Assembly (NCBI GenBank): GCA_030431255.1
Contig: JAUIJL010000028.1
Location: 53,007 to 117,006, forward strand
Reading direction: 5' to 3'
Source: Thermoanaerobaculia bacterium
Lineage (GTDB): Bacteria; Acidobacteriota; Thermoanaerobaculia; Multivoradales; J023
Length of the DNA stretch: 64,000 nt
This document shows positions 27,389 to 36,339 of the stretch, piece after piece. The stretch's first letter is position 1; every line of letters starts with the position of its first letter. The translations under genes were made by a program, and so were the position numbers. The notes beneath the pieces are model-generated. The model made no database searches. It was not told where the DNA came from and was given only the letters and a program-made list of their open reading frames with translations.

Positions 27389-29011
27389 CTACACCGGTAC
27401 GGATTGCGCGCTTCGGAACCAATCCGAGGGATTCCAGCGTCGTTTGATGTCCTGAAGGTTGTAGGTCGCTGGGTTTGCAGGATCGAACGGTAGGTCTTTT
27501 TGGCGCCAGTTTCCTTTGAAATAGAGGTCCAGCGCAAACTCGATGCCCGGATTTTCCGGCCCCTGGGCATCGTTCGTGCCTAGGAAAACGTCCGGGTAGT
27601 TGAAGTAGGCCCCGTCCACCTCATCACGCCCTGGGGGATTGCGCTTCGGGTCGGGAAAGCCGCCATAATCGGCATACGTCGCGGTATACATGCGGTTGAG
27701 CCAGTCCACATGGGCGGCCTGCTGGGCCGGATTGTCCTCGCCCACGGCGCAGTCGTTGTCCCAATAGCTTTGATATTGCAATTTTAGAATGGAGCTGCGC
27801 TGCGGGATGGGCGTGGCGTCCGACGCCGCATCGTTGATCGCACCGCCGTAGCTGTCGATCTGCACCAGCGACGACGAAAAGTCCCACGGCTCGAGCCGTT
27901 CGTTGAGCCCCGCATAGAGAGCCTCGACCATGGTGCTGGTAAACGGCTCGTTCATATAGGCCGACTTATATTTGCCGAATTGATTCGGGCCGGATCCGTC
28001 GAGGTTCTGGGTTCCCGACAAATAGGTATATTGACGATAGGTCGCCTGGGTGCCGGCCGGTGCCAGCAGCCGGGTGTCGTACGGACGATGGGCCGCAGCG
28101 AGCCGGCCGGGCTTCGACGATAGCCGCGCCGCCTCCGCCAACCGACGCCCCAAGTCGTTGATGCGCTCAGCCACCAGAGCGTCGCACTCGCTGCCGGCCA
28201 GCCCCAGCACGGGATCGTCGTAGGCAAAGGCCAAGACCGAGATGGAGCCGGCGTCCACGTGATTGGCGTGGACCTCGGCGAAAAGGTTGCGATGCTCGCT
28301 ATTGGCGGGACCCGCGAATAGATCGGCGAAACCGTTGAGGATGTCGCCGAATTGTTGCGCGTCGGCGATATCCGTCCAATCGATAGTGAAAGCGGCGGTG
28401 TACATCTTGTTCGGAGACAGGGGCGGTGTACCGAAATAGTAGCGGGTGATGACGCCGAAATTGCCACCGCCACCGCCACGAACGGCCCAGAAGAGGTCCG
28501 GTGCGTTGGCTGCCGACACACTTTCGAGAATCTCCGGACGTCCGTCCCGGCACACCACCATATCGACACCGGTGAGGTGATCGACGGTCAAACCGTGGAG
28601 CCGTGAGAGCAGCCCGTAACCACCGCCTGTGATGTGTCCGCCGAGCCCGACCGAGTAGCAAGAGCCGGCGGGCAAGGTGCGTCCGTAGAGATTCTGGAAG
28701 ACTCGATACATGCCCCAATTGTCGAAGCCGCTGCCGATACCGTGACCGAGATCCGGATGGATCACCACATCGAGCAAGCCGGTGGTATCGATGACGAAGC
28801 GAGTCCGAGGGTTATAGACAAAACCCTCGTAGCAATGACGACCCGAAGTGATTTGAATCTCTCCGGGCCCGGCCCCCGCGTCGATCGCTTCCTGCCACGC
28901 CTGACGCACTCCGTCACCGTCCCTCGGGGCATAAACCCTTTCGATATTCGGGGCGAACCATCGACGATCGAAACCCTGGCGGTCACTGGCAGTGGGTTGT
29001 CTGGGGCTCAC
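27389..29011 (-). CDS. Berberine-bridge-type FAD oxidoreductase
   Basis: 540 residues. I choose the GTG at 29011 because GGAGG lies eight bases before it; the frame extends to a TTG at 29038 without support. The FAD_binding_4 domain has SGRHCYEGF (His59) and, later, GSCYSVGLGGHITGGGYG (Cys118), the two residues that in bicovalent family members tether FAD through histidine and cysteine. The C-terminal BBE segment has GAYFNYPDVFLG. Members oxidise sugars, alkaloids or other secondary metabolites with oxygen as acceptor. There is no signal peptide, which is unusual for sugar-oxidising relatives in Gram-negatives. Substrate unknown. Confidence 0.85.
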   Translation of the reverse strand: MSPRQPTASDRQGFDRRWFAPNIERVYAPRDGDGVRQAWQEAIDAGAGPGEIQITSGRHCYEGFVYNPRTRFVIDTTGLLDVVIHPDLGHGIGSGFDNWGMYRVFQNLYGRTLPAGSCYSVGLGGHITGGGYGLLSRLHGLTVDHLTGVDMVVCRDGRPEILESVSAANAPDLFWAVRGGGGGNFGVITRYYFGTPPLSPNKMYTAAFTIDWTDIADAQQFGDILNGFADLFAGPANSEHRNLFAEVHANHVDAGSISVLAFAYDDPVLGLAGSECDALVAERINDLGRRLAEAARLSSKPGRLAAAHRPYDTRLLAPAGTQATYRQYTYLSGTQNLDGSGPNQFGKYKSAYMNEPFTSTMVEALYAGLNERLEPWDFSSSLVQIDSYGGAINDAASDATPIPQRSSILKLQYQSYWDNDCAVGEDNPAQQAAHVDWLNRMYTATYADYGGFPDPKRNPPGRDEVDGAYFNYPDVFLGTNDAQGPENPGIEFALDLYFKGNWRQKDLPFDPANPATYNLQDIKRRWNPSDWFRSAQSVPV

Positions 29012-29208
29012 GCTGTTGTCCTCCGAGGGATCGGGCAAGCGGATCCGGTAGCCACCGGCGAGGTGGCGGCTAAGTCCATGGTGTCAGCGGCTGTTTCCAG
29101 AGATTCTAGCTCAAGGCGATCGGCTCCCGGATAGGCCCAACGCCTCGGCCGGAAGCGACCGAGATCGATCCACCGGGATCGACCTGGCTCCTGAGCCGAA
29201 CCGATCTC

Positions 29209-31263
29209 TCAGGGCTCCCGGCTCAGGGGCAGTGAGAAGCTCACCGTGAGACCATCCGGGACCCGCGGTCGGGCCCGGATTTGGCCACCGTGGGCCTGCA
29301 CCAGCCGACGACAGATGGCCAATCCCATGCCCATGCCGTCTTCGAAGGTGGTGAAGAACGGCTCGAACATCCGGTCCAAGACCTCCGGGTCGGCGCCTGG
29401 GCCCGAGTCGCTCACCGCCACCACCACGGATCCGTTCTCCCGCTTGGCCTCGATGCCCACCCAAGCCTTCTCCTGGGACGCGGCGGCCCGGATGGCATTC
29501 TGGGTCAGATTGAGCACCACCTGCTGCATATGCACGGGATCCGCGGCGACGGATAGGTCCTCGGGGGCCAAGTCGACCTCAAAGTCCACCTCGTGGCGCC
29601 GGGCCTCAGTGGCCAGCAGAGGCTCGATGTCTCGCAGCACGGTCCGCAGATCCAAAAGCTCCGGCTCGAGCTCGCCGGGTTTGGCCAGTCTGCGCAGGTG
29701 TCGCAGCAGCTCCCAGGTCCGCCGGGACGCCAAAACGATGTCCTGCACCGCCCCCTGCAGCTCTTCGTCGCGCACGTCTTGTTGGTCGAGCAGGGTCTCC
29801 GCCACCTGGGCGTTGGTCAGGATCGCCGCCAGCGGTTGATTGAGCTCGTGGGCCACGGAGGCGGTCAGCTCCCCCAAGGAGGCCACCCGGCTGAGGTGGG
29901 CCACCTCGGCCCGAGTGGCTTGCTCGAGCTCCGTTTGGGCCTTTTCGAGCTGACGATTCTTTTGTTGGATCTCGCCGTTCGCCCGCACTTTCAACCGATA
30001 GCGGCTGAGCAGCGAGAGCACCGTGGCGAAGAGCAACAGGCTGACCACCCCCAACACGAGACGCAATAGACGCTGGCGATCGCGACGCGCTTGCAGCTGC
30101 TCGATTTGACGATCTTTTTGGTCCAGCTCGAGCACCGCTCGAGCCTCCGCCAGCTTCTGACGGCTGATCTGATCGAGCAGCCGATCCTCGACCTCTTTAT
30201 ATCGCTTGTAGTCTTCGAGGGCGCCCGCCAAATCCCCGGCCCGCCCTCGGGTCTCCGAAAGCTTCAGATAGGTATCTCGCACCAATTGGCCGATGTCCAA
30301 ATCCTGGGCCAAATCGCGGGCGGCCTCCAGAAGCTCGATGGCTTCCCCGAGCTGTCCTCGATCCGCGGCCAGCGCTCCCAAATTGTGTAGACACACCGCT
30401 TGCCCTTGACGATCACCGATCTCACGGCGGATCTGGAGGGAGCGCTCATGGGCCCGGCGGGCTTTCTCGTACTCTTCCTCTTCCTGGTAGAGCAGACCCA
30501 AGTGGGTCTCGGCCAGGGCCGTGCCCGTGCGATCACCGATTCTCTCCGCGATCTCCAGACCTTGGCGGAAATGGCTACCCGCGGTGTCGAAGTCCCCTAA
30601 GGAAAGATGGGCCAAGCCGATGTTGTTGTGGCTGCTGGACTCCTGAACCGCATCGCCGAGCTGCTGATAGATCGGCAGAGATTGCCGGTAGTACTCCAGG
30701 GCTTGCTCCCATTGGCTCGCCGCCTGGGAAACACCCCCTAAATTGTTGTAGGCCTTGGCAATGCCATCGAGGTCTTGGAGCGCCGTTTTTAGCTCCAAGG
30801 CCAGCTGATAGTGCTCCAAGGCCTTGGCCCAAGCACCCCACAAATAGTAGAGCACCCCGAGGTTGTTGGTGGCGTCGGCCCGGCCGTTGGTATCGCCGAG
30901 CAACTCGGCAAGGCGAGCACTCTCGTTGATCAGCCCAAAGGCCTCGGAATATTCCGCCAAGAAGAGGTGGGCGATGCCTTGGCGATTGAGCGCGCGCATC
31001 TCATGGGACGGCAAGCCGAGCGCCCGGGCCGACGCCACCGCTTGTTCGGACAGCTCCAGGGCCTTTCGGGGCTCGTTGCGTTCTATCGCTTTTGCCTCTT
31101 CCAGCAGAGCCTCCAGGCGTTCCTCCGTAGGCGGCTCCAGGGTCGACGGTTGGCCCGGGCAGGGGATCGCGCCCAGCGCCATCAGGACGGCCGCGGCGAC
31201 TAAACCCCGAGCAGTGACCCTGTGTAGATCCGGGTGGAACCGAAGACTAAGCCTGCGGATCAC
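29209..31263 (-). CDS. TPR-sensor histidine kinase
   Basis: 684 residues. It begins with GTG at 31263 inside the last codons of the response-regulator gene (GTGA overlap), so translation is probably coupled. N-terminal signal/TM (ARGLVAAAVLMALGAI), then about 330 residues with seven or so TPR units (for example NNLGVLYYLWGAWAKALEHY), a coiled coil, a TM (LVLGVVSLLLFATVLSLLS), then the DHp helix with SVAHELNQPLAAI (phosphoacceptor His) and an HATPase domain (N-box NLTQNAIRA, G1 DSGPGADP, F-box FEPFFTT, G2 GMGMGLAICRRL). The H-box sequence is of the FixL/DctB-like class, matching the FixJ-like partner. The signal sensed by the periplasmic TPRs is unknown. Confidence 0.9.
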   Translation of the reverse strand: MIRRLSLRFHPDLHRVTARGLVAAAVLMALGAIPCPGQPSTLEPPTEERLEALLEEAKAIERNEPRKALELSEQAVASARALGLPSHEMRALNRQGIAHLFLAEYSEAFGLINESARLAELLGDTNGRADATNNLGVLYYLWGAWAKALEHYQLALELKTALQDLDGIAKAYNNLGGVSQAASQWEQALEYYRQSLPIYQQLGDAVQESSSHNNIGLAHLSLGDFDTAGSHFRQGLEIAERIGDRTGTALAETHLGLLYQEEEEYEKARRAHERSLQIRREIGDRQGQAVCLHNLGALAADRGQLGEAIELLEAARDLAQDLDIGQLVRDTYLKLSETRGRAGDLAGALEDYKRYKEVEDRLLDQISRQKLAEARAVLELDQKDRQIEQLQARRDRQRLLRLVLGVVSLLLFATVLSLLSRYRLKVRANGEIQQKNRQLEKAQTELEQATRAEVAHLSRVASLGELTASVAHELNQPLAAILTNAQVAETLLDQQDVRDEELQGAVQDIVLASRRTWELLRHLRRLAKPGELEPELLDLRTVLRDIEPLLATEARRHEVDFEVDLAPEDLSVAADPVHMQQVVLNLTQNAIRAAASQEKAWVGIEAKRENGSVVVAVSDSGPGADPEVLDRMFEPFFTTFEDGMGMGLAICRRLVQAHGGQIRARPRVPDGLTVSFSLPLSREP

Positions 31264-31904
31264 GGTGCTTGGGCTCCCTCGATCCCGAGCATCACCGCCA
31301 TACGCACGAGGTCCGCCAACGACTCGGCTTCCATCTTCTCCATCACCCGTCCGCGATGGACTTTCACCGTATGCTCGGCCACTCCGAGCTCCCCGGCGAT
31401 GCGTTTGTTGGCCCAGCCCGACACCACTCTTTCAAAAACTTCTTTTTCCCGAGGGGTCAGCAGCTCCAGCCTCGCCTCCACCCGCCGACGACGGCGGCGA
31501 CGATCCACGGTGGAGCGAGCCTGGCCCATCCCCGCTGCGATGGAAGCTAGAAGGACTTTCTGATCGAAAGGTTTTTCCAAGAACTCAATGGCGCCCCGTT
31601 TCATCGACCGCACCGCGGACGAGATATCGCCGTGGCCGGTGAGCACCACGGCGGGCAGCTGCTCGCCGAGCTCCATCAAACGGTCGAGGATGTCGATCCC
31701 GTGGCCGCCGGGCAGGTGGAGGTCGAGCACCAGGCAAATCGGTCCCTCGGGCAACGGCTCGGCAAAAAAAGCCTCCACCGAGCCGAAGCCCCGAACCCGA
31801 TAGCCCGCGGTGCGAATGAGCCTGAGCAGCGCCCGTTGCACCAGCGCGTCGTCCTCGACCACCAGCACCGTGCCGCCTTGCCCGTCGACCCCTTCAGCGT
31901 CCAT
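31260..31904 (-). CDS. FixJ/NarL-family response regulator
   Basis: 214 residues. The receiver domain has the acidic pocket VVEDD, phosphoacceptor Asp61 in LVLDLHLPGG, Thr in VVLTGHGD and Lys in FLEKPFD. An unusual run of seven arginines (DRRRRRRRVE) joins it to a LuxR-type helix-turn-helix (LTPREKEVFERVVSGWANKR...GVAEHTVKVHRGRV). It is the cognate partner of the overlapping TPR histidine kinase. It starts 29 bases after the LVIVD-protein gene, so the three probably form one operon with the secreted protein first. Candidate binding site: the TACACC-TT-GGTGTA repeat at 34025. Confidence 0.9.
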   Translation of the reverse strand: MDAEGVDGQGGTVLVVEDDALVQRALLRLIRTAGYRVRGFGSVEAFFAEPLPEGPICLVLDLHLPGGHGIDILDRLMELGEQLPAVVLTGHGDISSAVRSMKRGAIEFLEKPFDQKVLLASIAAGMGQARSTVDRRRRRRRVEARLELLTPREKEVFERVVSGWANKRIAGELGVAEHTVKVHRGRVMEKMEAESLADLVRMAVMLGIEGAQAP

Positions 31905-31933
31905 ACATCATCCTCACCTCGACCGCTCCCCGC

Positions 31934-33913
31934 TCAGGGGACCGTTACGGACCAAGCCGACACATCGCCGGATTCGAAGCCGTCGGTGAACAACGAGGGC
32001 TCTGCCAGATGGTACAAACCGTCCAGACCGGCCGCAATCCACACGCCGCCCAGGTCGTCTCTGGAAAGACTGCGCACCCAAGACGGCAGCGGGATGGACT
32101 CGAGCAACACGGGATCACCGCCACCCGCCACGTCGAAGATGCGCAGACCGGTGCCGAGAGCGGCCGTGACCCGGTCGCCGGACATCACGACTCCCCGTCC
32201 GCCGCTGAAGGACACGGGATCCTCGAAGCGTCCGACCCGTACGGGCGATGCCGGGGTCGAGATGTCGACCACGTCCAGGAAGCCGTCGCTGCACACCGCG
32301 TAGACCAGATTGCCTTGGGCGGCCAGCGCAAAGATAGCCCCGCAATCCGTGTAGTGCCCGAGCTGCGTCGGCGAGCTCGGCGCCGACACATCGAAGATCC
32401 GCAGACCGGCGCCCGCCCCGAACCCTTGGTCCGCCACCAAGACAAAGCCACCGTGCACCAAGACGTCCGCCCCTTGGCCGATCGCCGTGGTGCTCAGAGA
32501 CATGGGATGGCTTACGTCCTGGACATCCACCACGTAGAAGTTGCCACCGTTGGTGGAGCTGACCAAGAAAGCCAGGTCACCGGAGACGTCCACCGCGTTG
32601 GGGAAAGCCAACGGCAACGCACCGACTTGATTGGGAGCGGCCGCGTTCGAGGTGTCGACGATCACCAGGCCCGAGCCCCAATCCGCCAAGAAAGTGTGCT
32701 TTCCGACCACGGTGAGGTCCTCAAAAGCGTTGAGACCGCCGCTGCCGTCCAGCCGGCCGAGGCTCTGCCCAACCGAGCTCGCGGAAGCCAATCGCAATCC
32801 GGAGTAGAAGTCCGCCACATAGGCCACACCGTCCACGACCGCCACGGCCGTGGAATCCGCTCCCACCGGTAGATCCCAGGCGGACTCCAACACGGGAGCC
32901 AAAGGGCTGGACAGATCGAAGCGTAGACCGCGACCGGTCTCCGTCATGAAATAGGCCGTCGGCGAGCCTTTGGTCTGTTGAAAGACCGCTCCCATGGTGC
33001 GACTCGTGGGCGCGCTCACCACCGTGGCTTCCACGGCCGAGGCCGGGGTGCTGATGTCCCAGACGTGCAGGCCGTCGGCCACGCCGAAGAAGAGGACCGA
33101 GCCGTTGATCTGCACCGACAAGGGCACCGAATTGGCCACGCTCGCGTCGTGGAAGCTCTGGGTGATGTCGGTAGGGTCCGAGGTGTCGAAGATTTTCAGC
33201 CCATCGGGACCGACGGCGGCGAACCGACCGTCGTCCACCGCGCCGCGCAGCATCTGCCCGCCGTCGAAGGAGGCCAATTGCATCGGTGTGCTCGGGGTCG
33301 AGACGTCGAAAAGCGTCACCTGCAAGCCGCCGATTAAATTCCGTGCCCAAGCAGTGAGGCGAGCGCCTTCCACCACCATCTCGTCGGCGAAGAAGAAAGC
33401 TACCGCCACCGTGGCGTTTTCGGGATCGGCGGGGTCGATGACGAAAAGCCCACCCCCTTCGCCGTCGGCCAGGTAGAGCAAGCTGCCCACCGCGGCCACA
33501 CTTTGAGGATCCCGGAATGAGGACTCGCTGTAGGCCAGGTCACCGAGGTAGCTCGGCCGAGCCGGATCGGTGAGGGAAAAGCGAGACAGCCCGCCGGCCA
33601 GGTCCTGATTGCGCCAACAAACGAAGAGCTCACCCCCGAGCACAGTCAAACCCGTGACGGTGCCGGGCACCGCCTCGGAAATGCCGGCGAAGGTCGGAGC
33701 GCCCGAGGCTTGGAGATGCCAGGCAGAGAGGGTCATGCCCTGGGATTGGTAGAGGTATTCACCCACCACCACAGCCCGGTCGAGCACACCTCCGGCCTGT
33801 TGGCGAGTCTCCAAGGATTGGGCGGAGAGGGGGGTGAGCGGAAGACAAAACACTGCCACGAAGGCAAATTTGACGACAGACGATCCAAGGCCATGCGACA
33901 GCAGGCTCCTCAT
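31934..33913 (-). CDS. Secreted LVIVD-repeat protein with DGFE tail
   Basis: 659 residues. Signal peptide 1-31 (FAFVAVFCLPLTPLSAQ). The body is made of repeated beta-propeller blades with the LVIVD pattern (GLVIVDTSNAAAPNQVG, LRIFDVSAPSSPTQLG, LDVVDISTPASPVRVG, LKIFDTSDPTDITQ). It ends with LFTDGFESGDVSAWSVTVP, a tail shared by three other exported proteins in this window. Probably a surface or extracellular binding protein. It heads the operon with the FixJ-like regulator and TPR kinase, so it may feed a signal to, or be the product of, that system. Confidence 0.85.
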   Translation of the reverse strand: MRSLLSHGLGSSVVKFAFVAVFCLPLTPLSAQSLETRQQAGGVLDRAVVVGEYLYQSQGMTLSAWHLQASGAPTFAGISEAVPGTVTGLTVLGGELFVCWRNQDLAGGLSRFSLTDPARPSYLGDLAYSESSFRDPQSVAAVGSLLYLADGEGGGLFVIDPADPENATVAVAFFFADEMVVEGARLTAWARNLIGGLQVTLFDVSTPSTPMQLASFDGGQMLRGAVDDGRFAAVGPDGLKIFDTSDPTDITQSFHDASVANSVPLSVQINGSVLFFGVADGLHVWDISTPASAVEATVVSAPTSRTMGAVFQQTKGSPTAYFMTETGRGLRFDLSSPLAPVLESAWDLPVGADSTAVAVVDGVAYVADFYSGLRLASASSVGQSLGRLDGSGGLNAFEDLTVVGKHTFLADWGSGLVIVDTSNAAAPNQVGALPLAFPNAVDVSGDLAFLVSSTNGGNFYVVDVQDVSHPMSLSTTAIGQGADVLVHGGFVLVADQGFGAGAGLRIFDVSAPSSPTQLGHYTDCGAIFALAAQGNLVYAVCSDGFLDVVDISTPASPVRVGRFEDPVSFSGGRGVVMSGDRVTAALGTGLRIFDVAGGGDPVLLESIPLPSWVRSLSRDDLGGVWIAAGLDGLYHLAEPSLFTDGFESGDVSAWSVTVP

Positions 33914-34024
33914 ACGAAATCTCCTAGTTGAGAGCTCGGGGCTCGGCGGGCCGAAACCCGCGCGCAGGAGGGAGAGCGCGGCCCCATGAGCCGCACTTTA
34001 GGAAAGAGCCGGCGACGGGTCTAT

Positions 34025-34038
34025 TACACCTTGGTGTA
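34025..34038. promoter_or_regulatory. TACACC-TT-GGTGTA inverted repeat
   Basis: Perfect 6-bp arms with a 2-base centre, placed almost midway (about 115 bases) between two divergent start codons. A dimeric regulator site is likely; the FixJ-like regulator of the adjacent operon is one candidate. Confidence 0.45.
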
Positions 34039-34132
34039 CCCCCGCCGTTGCGCAGAGCAGCCGCGACCTTCCGCGGGAGGTGATCGAGACCTCACCTCGA
34101 TTGCGGGTTTTCCGCAAGACTCGCGCTTTCTA

Positions 34133-34152
34133 ATATAGATGGAGATCTATAT
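34133..34152 (+). promoter_or_regulatory. Hairpin presenting the ribosome site in its loop
   Basis: ATATAGAT-GGAG-ATCTATAT: perfect 8-bp arms, with the only ribosome site (GGAG) as the loop, ending directly against the ATG at 34153. As RNA, the A/U stem would melt easily and might tune translation; as DNA it could be an operator. Which applies cannot be read from the sequence. Confidence 0.5.
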
Positions 34153-35367
34153 ATGTTGAAAAAAACTCAGCTTGTCGTATGCCTTTGCGTCCTGTCCCTG
34201 ACCCCCTCCCAATTCGCCACGGCTCAGCCGCCGTCGGATTTGGAGCTGGTCTCCCTCGGCGTGTCGGTCTCCACACCGCTCGCCGTGCGCCACGCCGCCG
34301 ACGGCTCCAACCGTCTTTTCGTCGTCCAACGATCCGGGGTCATCGCGATCTACGAGCCGGGCACCGGCATCCTGCCCACGCCATTTCTCGATCTCACCCC
34401 CGTGGTGGATACTTTTTTCGAAGGCGGCTTGCTCGGCATGGCCTTCCATCCAAATTTCACCACCAACGGTTATTTCTACGTCAGCTACACCCGTGACGGC
34501 AGCTCGGGAGCCGACCCTCTCACCACCGTGGTCGAGCGTTTCGAGGTGTCGGCGGGTGATCCCAACCAAGCCGACGACATGTCGGGCGTCGAGATCTTCA
34601 CCCTCAGCCAGCCGGCCGGAAATCACAACGGCGGCGATATTCATTTCGGTCCCGACGGCTACCTTTACATCGGCCTGGGTGACGGCGGAGCATCGAGCGC
34701 CACCTCCCAGAATACGAGCAACCTCTTGGGCAAGATGCTGAGGATCGACCCCTGCGACACCGCGTCGTGCCCGAGCCCCTACACCGTGCCCGCCGACAAT
34801 CCCTTTGTCGGGGTGGCCGGTCTCGACGAAATCTGGGGGGTCGGTTTCCGCAATCCCTACCGCTGGAGCTTTGATCGCGATACCGGAGACCTGCTGATCG
34901 CCGACGTCGGCGCTGGCTCCCGGGAAGAGGTGTCCTTCGAAGCGGCCGGCAGCTCCGGAGGCTTGAACTACGGTTGGAATTGCCGCGAGGGAGATATCGC
35001 CGGTCCCGGTGGGTGCTCCGGCACGTTCGTGGATCCGATCCTGGTCTACGACCACAGCAGCGGCAATTGCTCGATCACCGGTGGCTTCCGCTATCGGGGC
35101 TGCATCACAGGCTTGCAAGGCACCTACATCTACGGCGATTTCTGCTCGGGAAAAATCTACTTCGGTACCGAGGACACTCCGGGCAATTGGAGCTTCGTGG
35201 AGTGGGACGACCTCCCCGACAACATCTACGGCTTCGGCGAGGATGAAAGCGGCGAGCTCTACCTTCTGCAAAGCAGCAGCATCACGCGCTTCGAGAGCGC
35301 ATCGAGCTGTGTCGCCGGTCTGATCTTCCAAGACGGCTTCGAGTCGGGAGATACGTCCGCCTGGTAA
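34153..35367 (+). CDS. Glucose/sorbosone dehydrogenase-like secreted protein
   Basis: 404 residues. Signal peptide 1-24 (ending FATA). A PQQ-type six-bladed propeller follows: RLFVVQRSGVIAIYEPGTG, EGGLLGMAFHPNFTTNGYFY, NHNGGDIHFGPDGYLYIGLG, then WGVGFRNPYRWSFDR and GGLNYGWNCREGD, the marks of GSDH/HHIP-like proteins. Members oxidise sugars in the periplasm using PQQ; here activity is inferred. It ends IFQDGFESGDTSAW and stops, so the shared tail lacks its last four residues. Transcribed away from the LVIVD-regulator-kinase operon and followed by a good terminator. Confidence 0.85.
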   Translation: MLKKTQLVVCLCVLSLTPSQFATAQPPSDLELVSLGVSVSTPLAVRHAADGSNRLFVVQRSGVIAIYEPGTGILPTPFLDLTPVVDTFFEGGLLGMAFHPNFTTNGYFYVSYTRDGSSGADPLTTVVERFEVSAGDPNQADDMSGVEIFTLSQPAGNHNGGDIHFGPDGYLYIGLGDGGASSATSQNTSNLLGKMLRIDPCDTASCPSPYTVPADNPFVGVAGLDEIWGVGFRNPYRWSFDRDTGDLLIADVGAGSREEVSFEAAGSSGGLNYGWNCREGDIAGPGGCSGTFVDPILVYDHSSGNCSITGGFRYRGCITGLQGTYIYGDFCSGKIYFGTEDTPGNWSFVEWDDLPDNIYGFGEDESGELYLLQSSSITRFESASSCVAGLIFQDGFESGDTSAW

Positions 35368-35394
35368 GCCGTCTACTTTTTCCTAAAAAGAATT

Positions 35395-35430
35395 AACGCC
35401 CGCGAAGCTTCGGCTACGCGGGCGTTTTGC
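35395..35430 (+). terminator. Terminator after the dehydrogenase-like gene
   Basis: AACGCCCGCGAAGC-TTCG-GCTACGCGGGCGTT, with a stable TTCG tetraloop and one mismatch, followed by TTTT. It lies between convergent genes and may serve both. Confidence 0.85.
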
Positions 35431-35479
35431 GGCTACGACCACTCCATCAGCTACGCAATTGGGGTCGCCGCGCCACCTC

Positions 35480-36316
35480 TCAGCCACCGTTGACCGCAGC
35501 GGCAGCGGCCACATAGTCGGCGATCTCCCGCCACAGGGTGGGTTGGGACATGAGGTCGTTGTGACCAACGCCGCCGAGGCCGACGAATCGGCTGCCCGTC
35601 GGCAGCTGTCCATGGAGCCGACGTCCGTGGTCCACGGGGATCAGCTGGTCGATCTCACCGTGGATCACCAGCGCCGGCAAGTCGAGCCTGTCGGCCGCCT
35701 CGCCGGAGTGGTAGCGATCCCGGAGGGCGAAACGGACCAACATCTCAGGGAAGATATTCGACGCCACCGTCGGCAGGTCGTACCAGGGAGAGAGGAAGAT
35801 CTGGCCCGTCAGGTCTTTTTGGTGTGCGGCTGCGGTTTGTATTGCGACCGCCGCCCCCAAGGACCAGCCCGCAATAAATTTCGGCCTTGTGGGGAAGCAC
35901 TCAGCTAGGGATTCAAAGCCTGCTCGTCCGGCAGCGATCAGACTCGCTTCGCTCGGCTTGCCCGAAGAACGACCATAACCCGGGAAGTCGATGGCCAGAA
36001 CGCTGACGCCGAGCCGTCGAAATCCATCGAAGAGACCGGACAGCCGCAGGGTCTCCAAATTCTCACCATTGCCGTGCAAGAAAAGTATCACCGGACCGTC
36101 GTCCAGGGACGAGAGCCAGGCGATCACCCGGTCGCCCTCCGAGGTGGTGAGCACCAGCTCTTCGAGGGGCGGGGGTGGGTTCGGCACCCGAATCATCGGC
36201 GCCGGATAGAGCATGCTCCTAACGAGTGCGTCCATAGCTACCAAGCAGAGGGAAATCAGCAGAAGGATCCAAAAGAAACGGGCCCCGAGACGTCTCACAA
36301 AACGCCGTTTCGACAC
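35480..36316 (-). CDS. Membrane-anchored alpha/beta hydrolase
   Basis: 278 residues if it starts at the GTG 36316; a TTG at 36358 would overlap the upstream gene by 19 bases. One N-terminal TM (ARFFWILLLISLCLVAMDAL) anchors it. The hydrolase fold shows the oxyanion-site HGNGEN, nucleophile elbow GWSLGA (Ser152), acid in HGEIDQLIP and His in GVGHNDL. It resembles the serine-aminopeptidase S33/ABHD13-like group. Substrate unknown. It lies 23 bases after the CTERM-protein gene and is probably co-transcribed with it. Confidence 0.8.
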   Translation of the reverse strand: MSKRRFVRRLGARFFWILLLISLCLVAMDALVRSMLYPAPMIRVPNPPPPLEELVLTTSEGDRVIAWLSSLDDGPVILFLHGNGENLETLRLSGLFDGFRRLGVSVLAIDFPGYGRSSGKPSEASLIAAGRAGFESLAECFPTRPKFIAGWSLGAAVAIQTAAAHQKDLTGQIFLSPWYDLPTVASNIFPEMLVRFALRDRYHSGEAADRLDLPALVIHGEIDQLIPVDHGRRLHGQLPTGSRFVGLGGVGHNDLMSQPTLWREIADYVAAAAAVNGG

Positions 36317-36339
36317 TCCGCTTTCGGCGATGTCAAATC

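Noticed and set aside
34147..35331. A 394-codon open frame on the - strand
   Set aside because: Mirror of the dehydrogenase-like gene, which has family motifs and a terminator.
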